A DNA stretch of 64,000 bases from Luidia sarsii. Lineage: Eukaryota; Echinodermata; Asteroidea; Paxillosida; Luidiidae. The notes beneath the pieces are model-generated. The model ran no database searches. It saw nothing but the letters and a program-made list of their open reading frames with translations, and was not told where the DNA came from. The stretch covers positions 16,404,359-16,468,358 of the forward strand of contig OX465111.1 of the NCBI GenBank assembly GCA_949987565.1. Direction: 5' to 3'. Of the stretch, positions 34,246 to 45,695 are shown one piece after another (positions within the stretch are counted from its first letter, which is position 1; each line of letters opens with the position of its first letter). The position numbers and the translations under genes were made by a program.

Positions 34246-34311
34246 TCAAAGCATCTTCTCAAATTGTGACATAATATCACTCTGTTGGTTCATGTCGATT
34301 GCACCAGCCAT
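34246..34311 (-). CDS. BRD4: BET last exon: P-TEFb-interacting motif
   Basis: It encodes [20 protein letters not shown], one Leu and TGA. This aligns with the human BRD4-long end [22 protein letters not shown], the peptide that contacts cyclin T1/CDK9. Confidence 0.95.
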   Translation of the reverse strand: MAGAIDMNQQSDIMSQFEKML

Positions 34312-36793
34312 CTGCAACAAAACAACGCACACAATCAAGAATAAAAAAAAAGCCTGTTACCTTTTCCAACTCAGTGTTAACACATTAACTGTACATGACT
34401 GAGAGCCGTCCTTCCATTCCGATGATGGGTTGTCTGCCAATGGCAGCTCATAATGCCATGGATTTTAGACTTCATTCTAACTTACAAACAATCGCAAGAC
34501 AGTCCATGATACGCAGAAACCATATTGATTGTAACTTTGATTTTTCATCGTATGGCTTTGTCCACCTCTACTCATCCAAAACTGTGGCTTCATTGGCCCA
34601 GCTGGCATACCAAATCTGACTGGGATTTATATGCACTATGGTCCACACACAGTAGCACAAACAAATTCTATCCAAAAACATTTTTTTTTTTTAAATGGCA
34701 AAGAAAACAATGGACTGGGTCATGAACCCTAAACCTCTGGTTTAGTCTTTGTCGGGGTGGGGTTGCCAGTCAGAACAATTTAAACAATAATTGGCATACA
34801 CCTCCAGTGATCCCACCTCCACTTTCATTCAGATGCAAAAAACTAATCATTGTAAACCTGGCTACAGCAGTTTGGGGATCACACAAAGTGGATGCAATTT
34901 TTTGCAAAGTAAGTCAAACAAATAAAGGAAAAACTGACAGGGAAATATTGAATGATTACAAAAAAATTAAAAAAATGGACAGGACTGGGTCTTCAAATTG
35001 TTACAAATTTTCCAGACAGATATAACTTTTCGTCAGAAACAAATTTAGTCAAGCTGAGGTTTATCGCTGCCGTACTCACCGCCTCTCGTTTTCGGCGTTC
35101 CTGTTCACGTAACCGCTCGCGCTCCTTCTGCGATTGCTGCTTGCTTTGGTCCTCTTTCTGGGCTAGTCTCGCTCTCTCCAGGGCCTCGTCCTCCTCCTTC
35201 TCCCTGCAAATTCACACAGTGGACTTCCCCATTAGCACCTCGACCCTGGTTTTCTTTGCTTAGCTAATGGTCAGTCGTTAGTTTACGGAGAGATTGGTGC
35301 CGGCCGACCACTAGATACGGGCCGTGGAAGGTGACTCACCTCAGCCTCTCTCGTTCCTGTCTCTGTCTCTCCTTCTCCGCCTGTTCCCGCTGGTTCTTGC
35401 GGAGCTCGTCCTGCAGCTTCTTGGCCCGCTCCTGTGCAGCAAAAAGACAAGATAATGAACACTAGCGCCCAAGGGTATAAACTAGGGCTGGGCAAATTCG
35501 GGTATTTAAACCCCTCAGACAGACCCTTAAACAAATAGACAGACAGATAGACAGATAGACAGACGGACGATAGACAGACAGACAGATGATAGACAGACAG
35601 ACAGACGATAGACAGACAGATAGACAGGCAGATATACAGACAGACAGACGATAGACAGACAGACAGATGATAGACAGACAAACAGACAATAGACAGACAG
35701 ACGATAGACAGATAGACAGACAGAAAGACGATAGACAGAGAGACAGACGATAGACAGATAAACAGGCAGACATACAGACTGAAAAAAAAAAAAAAAAAAA
35801 AAAACCCTCACCCTCTCTTTCTTCTCTTGGGCCACTTTCTTGAACATCTCAAAGCTGCTGTTGGTGGAGCGACTGACAATTGGGGTGGAGGGCTTGGGCT
35901 TGGCCGTGTTGAGCGCCGTGGCCAGATTGGACCAGGAGCCCACATTCTGGATCTTGACATCCTGAGACGAAGCCGTCTGCTGCAGAGACAGACAGAATTC
36001 ATGCAGTAAGTTTACAGCTGACATCAGAATAGGGAGTATGGTATTTCCAATTTTAATACTAGTTTATTTCTTTTAATACTGTGATCTGATAAAAAAATGG
36101 GAGTAGTGGTTGATTTCATCAAACCCATTGTAACTTAGGACCAATAGCAAGGCGATGAGCAATGTACAGAAACCATACGGCCTATCACAAAATCTGCTAA
36201 GCAGAAGACTTCCCTCTGCATACAGGATTACAAACCGATGTCAATTGCTTCTGACTTATATTCCACTTTTCTGTACTTGGACCGAAACAAAATTGAGGTT
36301 TGGGTTGGTAAACTGATCCTATGGACCCTGACCTTTTGGGCTTAAGCAAATTCTGGCACTTAGGGCCTCTATGAAATTGGACCAAGGCCGGTATTTTTTT
36401 GTTCAGTAGGTAATCGGGCAAAGCAATGAGCTTATTATGTCCAGAAGGGCAAACCCTCAATGAATATGGCCTATATGCCTGCAATATTGATACTTCACTG
36501 CCAAAATAGTCCTAAAATATTGACAACTCTCAAGGCAACAGTTTTGCTGAGTTACCTTCTTCATTGGTCCTGGCGTTCTCTCAGTCTTTTTCACGTTTTC
36601 CAAATTCTTGTCTGACGGTGGCCCTGTAGGCTTGCCTGGTGTTGCTGAAATTAAGAAATACAGAAAGAGTGAAAGAGAGAAAGGGAAAGACAGGGAAATA
36701 GAGAGAGATAGAGAGACTGAAAGAGAAAAAGAAAAAGAGAGAGAATGCGACAAAAAGAGAGAAAGAGAGACAGAAATTGAAACAGAACGAGAG

Positions 36794-36824
<31 letters not shown>

Positions 36825-39800
36825 GAAAGGAGAGAAAAAGGAGAGCAGATAGAAATAGAGAGGCAGACTAGAGACAGCTTTTACCTTGCTTGGTAGGCTC
36901 TCGGATGACGGTGCTCTGAACAGGCAAAGGCTGGGATGGCATGGTGTCCATGTTGATGGGCGGGCTGGTCCCAGAGGGGTAGTCTAGTTCCCCTTCAGGC
37001 ACCTCCCCGTCCCCTTCGGGCTCCTCTTCATCTTCGTCCTCATCGTCATCGTCTTCGTCGTCATCATCATCATCATCGTCGTCACCGATCATGAACTTGA
37101 CGGGGATCAGGTCGGGCTTCTCCAGCATGGGCATGGAGGGGCTGTAGACGGGCGACTCGTGCCGGCCCTCCAGGGGCATGGGCGGGGAGGCCTGGGCCGA
37201 GGCGGCCTCCGGAAGACGCTCCCGGTCCCCGTCGGCACCGTCGCTGCCGGGGTGGGACACCAGGTGGGCATGGTGGTGGTGGTGGCCGCTGGCTGGACCC
37301 ACGCCGACCGGCCCAGTTGGGGCCGGGGCTGGGGCTGGGGCCGAGGGGTCCGGCGAGGGGCCGCGGGGGGGCGGGGGCTTGGCCAGTGGAGGGGTGGCGG
37401 CCCGCTGCTGGCCCTTGAAAGGGGCCAGGGAAGGGGGTGCGGGGAGGCCGGCAGGCTTGGGCTTCTGGGGCACGGGAACCGGCTTGGAGACGTCGTCTGT
37501 GGATGGATCAATGGTGGTAAACAATTACAAGTGCATCACAGTGACACATTTCATTACTGCTTTTAACACTTTTAACACTGCTTTCATTCAGATGAAAAAA
37601 TCATTATTGTAAACCTGGCTACAGCAGTTTGGGGATCACACTAAGCAGATGCAATCTTATCCAATGTAAGTCAAACAAATCAAAGAAAAACTAAGTCACA
37701 TTTTGAATGATTAACAGAAAAACAAAATTGACAGGACTGGGTCTTGAAATTGTTCACAATTTTCCAGACAGATATCAATTTTTGTCACAAATAAAATTTG
37801 TCAAGCTGAGGTTCATCGTAACTTAATTACGGATATACCAGGAAAGAGCTAAAAATTGAAAAGTGCATCTTGCATTTTTCCTTTTTTTTTTAAAAACAAT
37901 AACTATAATCATTAAAAGAGAAGAAAACAAAGAGGTATCTGTCATTGCAGCACGAGAGTGGTTCATTATCATAATGCTTAGGGCAAGGCTTCTATGGCCA
38001 AGAATGGAACCAAATTGTCCAGGCTTTGAAAATGTCAACCCCAATCCAGCTTAGTCGCTGTTATCCCAAAGCTTGTGGCTCTTTAAAAGTCAGGGTATGC
38101 ACTGCCTGAAACGTTGAGTTACTGGCTCTTCTCAGACACACTGTCCATCTGAAAAATGCTGGGTCTCAGTCATTTCCCGAGGCAACACCGGGCTCAGCTG
38201 TGGTACATACACATACATCCTTTACGTCACTGCAAACCTTTCACCATGCAAACCTTCAAATCTTATCTACCAACTTACAACAGAGTTGAAGACTGGCATA
38301 CAGCAAACAAGAGGAATAGGGGCCTACTCACTTCTGTGCACGGATGCAGCATCGTCCGTCATCTTCATGGACTGGAGTTGCGATGGTGGCGCCATCGATG
38401 CTGCGGCGGCTACCGGCTGTAGCGGCGGTGGCGACTGCTTCAGGGGTTGCGGCGAGACCAGAGGTGGCTTGAGGTCCGGCTTGGCTATGGAAGCAGAAGC
38501 AGCAGCACAAACAGCGGCAGCAGCAGCGGCAGCAGCAGCTGCAGCATTGGTGGGCGTTGGGGTTGTCGGCGAAGATAGCGGGGACGAGAGCGACGGCCGC
38601 TTGGCTGACTTGGCCGGCAGCGGGGCAGCCTTGCTGCTGGGGCGGCTGGGCTGGGCTGGCAGCGACATGTGAGCGATGGGGCCAGCTGTGACCGGGGCAG
38701 CAGCAGCAGCAGCTGCAGCAGCTGCCGTGGAGACCACTGCAGGCTTCTGCTCGGATCGCTGCTGTTGCTCCATCTTGGCCGCCTGCTCGGCGGCGGCAGC
38801 AGCTGCGGCGGCCTCCGCGGCCACTGCTGCTGCTGCGGCTGAGGCAGCGGCCTGGGCTGCCGATGCCGCTTTCGTCTTGGCTGCAGGTTGACCCGTTGTT
38901 TTGGTTTTGCCTGCTGCAGTACTGGCTGCGGCAGGTGGAACTGATAAAGCATGAATGAAAAAAAACAACCTCAATTAAAGTCCAACAAAACAAAAACAGA
39001 CAGGGAACTTTGAAAAAAAATGGAAAAAATGGGAAAACTTTGACTGGACTGGGACCTAAGACCTCTATTTTTTCATTCCAAAGCAATGGGAAGCCAAACC
39101 AGAGGTCTCGGGTTCAAGTCCCAATCCAGTCAGCTTTCCTTGCCATTTAAAAAAAAAAAAAAAAATGAATTAAAAAAAAAAATATTTCGAAAGGACAAAG
39201 TACTCTACACATTTTGGTGTGCTCAATTTCGTGGATAACTACCGGGTGCCAAATTCAGAGCTGTGAAAATCTACTCTGCTTGAAAAGTCTCCCTTTGTCA
39301 GACAGGATTGCTGATCATTTTGTAATGGGATCTCGATTGCTTTTAACTTCTGTCTTTGGCTATCTTTCACTAAAAGCGAGCATTGGCTGATTTACGATTC
39401 ACAATTTCACAAAGACAACTTTTGTTATGCCTAAGCAGGTTTGGGTGATAAAAATTCCTGCCCTGATCTCATGGCATAACTCATGGCAAGCTACATATTG
39501 AGAGTAATATGGTAGGTCTGCTATTCTCACCATTAAAAGCTACATATTGTTACCGAATAAACATCATGCAGTCCTTATAAGTTATAATGAACTCGTGCAT
39601 TGCAACAGATTTCCTGTGTTGTGACACTTCTCTGCGTCAGCGGAACTCACAAAGCATTGGCAATGGAATGTGTACCAGGAGGTTCATCCGTTGTGCTGAA
39701 GCACAGGGTTTATAGAGACTTTACGAAGGACCTACCGGTTGCTGATGGAATTGTGCTGGGGACTTTGTCTTGGAGCGTTGCATTTTGGGGCTGTGATGTG

Positions 39801-42800
39801 AGTGTGATAGTACCGAGCTGGGTGGACTGCTCCTGGTTCTTGGCCGACTGTTTTCTTGTTGTTCTCATAGCAGCAGGCTGTCATAAACAAAAAATTGATT
39901 CAATGAGGGTTGGCCCTGCTTGATGTAAAAAGGACTGAATAGTGAATACCCAGTGGTTTGCCCGACTTCTGCTTTCTAGTGCAGACATCTTAACCACTTG
40001 ACCACCAAACTGGTCAAGGTCGTGTGGCGAATAATGTACAGCGGTGGGTACCACTTTGCATCATAAATATCACATGATGTCCGCGTAAATAAGAATGTAA
40101 TTCAATGAGGGTTTGCCCTGCTCAATCTATCCTCATCAGGCATCAGGCAAAGCACTGGGCATTTGCGTTGAGCAGGGCCAACGCTCATCGTATTACATTC
40201 TCCTCAAGGCAAACATCATGTTATGATCTATCTGTGAAACAAACAATCCTCAAAGATGTGCCAGGTGTAGGCAATTGAATCCCTGCAATCTTCAGTGAGA
40301 ACTGCCTGTTACTTTTGTCAATTTCCAAACACCATTTTTTGATAGACTTTCTTAAAATCGTCTTAACAAAACCACTTCCACACCGGGACCTGGGAATTCG
40401 AAGTGCCGGTGTTGTTGCTATGCAACATGCTCTCCGAGTTTAGGCACCACTATTGTCCAAGTTTTCAGACTCTTTCCAGCCCACCACAAAACGATCTGAG
40501 GCATAACAATAGCCACAGAAATTTGACTCGCTTGTACACAGTATACTGTTATTGATTTGTTTCACAGCTACTTATTGTTCCCAATTGTTTAGGCCTGTTT
40601 TAAACATGGCACATTATTCACAAACTACTTCATTCTTGGCATGAAAAGGAATTCCGGGCCTCTTACAAGATACGCCTCAACTGCTCGACTATGGTCTAGC
40701 ACAAGCTGTTTCTATATATCAATAATTCACTACAGTCAAACTACCACTGCAAGGGGGAAACTACGGGTACATTAGCATTTCTCTGGTCTTGGCCCATGTT
40801 TGTTAAGTTTGGGAACTACCATAAATTCAGAAGAATGAGTTGGTTTTGGCTGTACTTGCAAGATTGCTTACCGTCTTTCGCGTCGCTGGCGGTTTCCTGC
40901 CCGGCGGGGACAAAGTGCTGGGTCTCAGTCTCTTCCGAGGCGACACTGGCTCAGCTGTGGTACACATACATGCAAGCCGTCAATACACCCCCGTCCACTA
41001 GTGGCAATCCTTACCGATACACCACTGCGACAGTGTTTTTATAATGCACTTTTCATTTCGTTCCATGTCAACTGCAACTGCTTTGAAAGTGCCACTGGTA
41101 CCTCATTTGTAAACCACTCTGCATTGGGGTGCCTGGTATTAAACAGAACGCAAATCTGTTCACTGCGAAAAAGTATGATCATATTTCTAAGATCGGTTTT
41201 GGACTGTGACTGTTCATGTGGCCTCACGAAATTTGGCACCATGTGACAGCAGATGACTCCAGATAGGCCAGCTGTGGGATGGTCGAGCTCAACTTGGAGT
41301 GACCGGGCTAAGTCTATGTCTGCTAGCCAGGATACCTTATACTGGTAAGGGCCGATTGCAAACTGTCCATAGGTCTATAGGCCATAGGACTGTGGTTCTG
41401 GTAGAATTTTCCCCTGGTATTTGGTGAGTCTGAGTTGGCAACCGATACTCTGCAGAGTAGATGAGTCTTGGTATATTGTGGATGCGCTATGTTGAATTCC
41501 ATGGGTCACAGATTGGAGTCTAAGGCACTGTAATATGTGTATGTGGTATGGGAATGCAGAAACATACAGTAATGTGCATGGAAACATCAGATACATGTAC
41601 ACAGCCCTTTTGCACATGATATTGTTCTTGTTTACATTTTTCACGACTGGTTTTGACCTCTGAGCTCTAGAGACTGGTACCGCTGAGGTGGGCCGCCTCA
41701 CAGTTGAATATGCAGGGAAAGCCAGGATTATGTTACTATACACCCAAGCAGAGTGGTACACACAGAGGTTATATTCTATGTGTTCAATCTGGTGAACGCC
41801 TTTTGCGAACTGACGCCAACTGAAGATCAATCTCCACTCACAACACCCCTCACCACACTCTTCAACACAACAGCCTCAATTTGTTTTCTTCCAAGGGGCA
41901 ATCCTGAACCGTTGCAGAGCCTAGCCTAGCGCTACCGATGGCGTCTGAACACGGTGTAGCCTCAATCTCAGACCGTTTCTGCGTTTGGGACGACTGGCGA
42001 GTTGACCTCTGTTTGGGCGCACACAGTTGGTGTTCCAGAAGGGCAGTTGCGCAGTATTGTACTGTATATTCATATAACATTCAAATGGAATTTGGGGAAG
42101 GGGAACCTTGTTTTTTATTATTTAGCAGCAAGACTTCCTGTGCTTGTTGGCAGCGGTGTGTGACTGAAAGACAGCAAAGAGTTGGAAAATGATTTGGCAC
42201 ATTTTCCCCGACCCATGGAATCCTCTGCAATTTCCCACTCACTAAAAACTTCCAATTTCAATATTTTTTCTCTTCCCAATACTTCAGTTTTTAAGCGCAT
42301 GCCATGATAGTACATGCGACAAAGAAGCATGTAAATGGAATAGTCCTTCATTTCCTTTGATTTGGGTCAACAATGGTCCCAGTGGTTGGTTCCGTACTTG
42401 CCCAGTTGTCAATTTCAAACTCATCGTAATTTCAATTGAACGCAAGACGATGAGCGATGCACAGAGACCATACAGCCTATCACAACTAACGATGGGTCAT
42501 TGGTTGTAAGTTGAGGCACGGTGCAGTGTATGGCTTTGTGAACAGATTGCAGCAGCCATTGGAGGTGGTCCATTTGGTGCCAACAAGGCTGACCAATTGT
42601 TACAGCATCCTGTTTCTATCTTGTGCACACTGTGCAGTCTTTATACAGTGTCCTGTAAGGCTAATGAGTGAGAGGGCGAGTTTACTTCATCACCAGACCC
42701 TCTGATGTCTTCAACCACTAAGAGCAACCATCCAAAGATTCCACCCTTTTTTGGGGGGTGATTACCCAAAAGAGTTGACCCTCAAAAAATTATGAAAAAT

Positions 42801-45664
42801 CATTGGATGGCTGAACGGCTGCAGGACCTGCCTGCAATATCTCATCGTTGCTTGTCAGTTTGACCAGGCAATTTCAGACAATTTGTGAAAATTGGAAGGA
42901 CATTTCGACTGGACCAGGACTCAAACCCGAGACCTCTGGTTTTATTGTTAACGGCAAAGCAGCCCACCCGAGCTATCCAGCCCTCGGGTGGGATGCCTTC
43001 CCAAGCAGTCAACTAGTTGAGGCTGGGGTTGGATTCAACTTCGGTTTTGCACTGGTCAAGTTCAACACTTGGGTACAAGTCCAAGTCCAGTCAAATTTTC
43101 TAGTGCTTTTTTCTCCCCAATCCTTTATAAAGTTATAAGGCAACTCAACATGATTTAACGTCGTTCCATCCCCAAAATTGGTCAGGCTGGTTTGTTTTTT
43201 CCCCCTTCCCATTGCTTTTGCAATGAATCGTGTCTGCAAGTTCAGCTGGCAACACTCACACTGTTGGAACCCACTCTTCTATACCGAGGGCATAAAAAAA
43301 ACCAGTCTTTCATTCACTTGGTCGGTGCTTTCAACAATGGCGTCGCAAGAGAAACGAACAACTGTGCTCAAACCTTGGGCACGAGGAAGCTTGCTTGCTT
43401 GCTTTGGGGGGGACGAACCTGCAGTCTCGGGGCCAACTCTAAGCACCTAATTTACATATCATTTGTATAACGACAACAGAATCTGGGACGGAGCATAGAG
43501 AGGAGTGGGTGCCAACAATGGGTTTGACCAGTTTCACTTGACAAAAAAAAAACTGACACAAATTTTTTTTAACGCTACCAAAAAAATAAATAAAAATAAA
43601 ATAATAATAATACAACATAACGGAGATGGTACGGTGTAAGCTGGTTATTATTTTTTTAGTTTGAATGGATCGTTTTTATTGAGATAATACACCAGTGTGT
43701 GACACGAGAGCGGACCGCCTCACAGTGGTAGACATTATGTACAGGCACAATAACTCAGCTCCTACAAATCTAGCCCATGTTGATTTATTCTCAGTAGTAA
43801 TCCATCTACAAGCACTGGAGTGCACAAAAAACACAAAAATGCTTCATCTTATTATTTTTTTTCTTTAATACTTGATTTAGAGAGGACAATAGTAATCATT
43901 TACAAACACAGCAACGATTAACAGTCAGTTCCAACACAATCTGCTCTCCAGCTTTTTGATTCGCCATTTTTTTTTTGGTTTTTCGTACAAAATAATTCCA
44001 CAGATTAAAAAGGTTTTCCTTGAAATTGAAAAGGAATGACACAAAAAACCCAATAAATAACAGATTGACTACGACATATGCTCGCCAAAAAAAAAAGAGA
44101 AAAAAGATTTTTAGTACAAAACAATACGAAATCTACTCCCTCCAAGAGCACCAAACACAACGATGACCGTTTAAAAAAAATTGCTAGTTGAGGAGTCAAA
44201 ATGTGGCCACCAATTTCAAATTATTCATTCTTTGTTTTGGATTCTTGGATTCTCTTAATTTGTCTTATTTACAATTGAATATCAGGTAAAGGTCTGGCTT
44301 TTCTTTTAACAGGTAAAAAATCTGACTTACAGTTAATAAAGAGCAATTCGGAAAATGTTACATCCTAGAGCTATCCCTACAAAAATAAAACATATTTCAG
44401 GGGAGGGAGAGGGGACTACTTGTCCAAACCAAAGACTTGCTGTACTAATTGCAATCTTTGGTTTTTAAAGAGCAGTTAGACGCAAATGGACTGGTTAGGA
44501 CCACAGAAAAAAAACCACCCCGAAACACAAAGGGTATCTGAACATGTTATCAGTGTAGAAAGACTATCAACACGCTGCAGATGGGCAACTGATGCTGGTT
44601 TAAGAGCGAGAGCAAAACAGAGATACATAACTGGAGAAGAAGATTCATAAAAGCTAGTTTCTGTCAGCAGAGTGCATACATGTGTCCATAAAAATGGCAT
44701 TCAAAGCTTCAACACTGGCCAGAAGTAAACTACAGCTCAACCTTGTTTTTTTAAATATAAAAAACCTTGGCTTGATTTTAAACTGGTCTGTCAGATGCTT
44801 CTGCCTCATGACCACTGAGTCTATACTCTTTTATTTTAAATGTTTATGAAAAAAAAAATTGTTAAAAATGTAAGGCAACACCAGTTGGCTATCAGGATAT
44901 GTCAAGTGAAAACCAGTGCAACCCTAATGTTGGCAACCCGGGGGGAACACAGACAAGGATCCGAGTTTGGAGGGGGGTTAAGGGATGGTACGGGAAACAA
45001 GGGACAGCATGTGTTAATGTGTAACAAAAAAAGAAAAAAAATGGGGGGAAAAAGGGGAAAACTGCTTTTCGTGATCAGCACCTTCACGTTCAGTTCCACA
45101 CAATGGGAAAAGAACTTCAGGGGGGGGACGGTTTCGAGTCCAACGAATCAGGTGCCCCTTGGAAGTTGACAAATCTATCAGAGACCGCCATCTCAGGGAA
45201 AAAAATAAATCATAAAAAAATTTCTCTTTTTACCCGGGCTCCATAGACAGACACACTACACAAACACTCTCACTCGCGCACAGCCACACTTGATAGACAG
45301 AAACGCAGCTTCTGAGTCCCTCAGTCTTCTATTCTGTCCATCAAAGTGAGCTGGGAACAACATTAAATGGCCTGAAAACACCAAAGACAAATTTCTGGGT
45401 TTTTGCTTTAAAAAATAAAAAAAGGGGGGAAAAGAACAAAAAAAGGAGGAAAGGTCTCTCTGGTAGTGGTTCATCCATTCTGGGCAGACGTGGTTTTCCC
45501 CCGTGTCAGGCCAACTGGTGGTATACAAGCCTGACTTTGAACAATTTTTTCTTTCTTCTTTTTTTTCTTTCCTTTTTTGTTTGTTTTTGGGGTGGCCAAG
45601 TGCTGGCAAATACTGCCAGCATCTTCAATGCTATTCCTAGTGACACATGGCACTCAAACTTATG

Positions 45665-45695
<31 letters not shown>

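Noticed and set aside
35462..35773. Cysteine-rich secreted protein (SVCLSVCLS frames)
   Set aside because: An artefact of the GACA/GATA microsatellite; the hydrophobic pattern is forced by the repeat.
37107..37612. Other open frames opposite or overlapping the BET Pro-rich and Ala-rich exons
   Set aside because: GC-rich coding exons leave long shadow frames; only the annotated frame joins its neighbours in phase and gives BET-like sequence.
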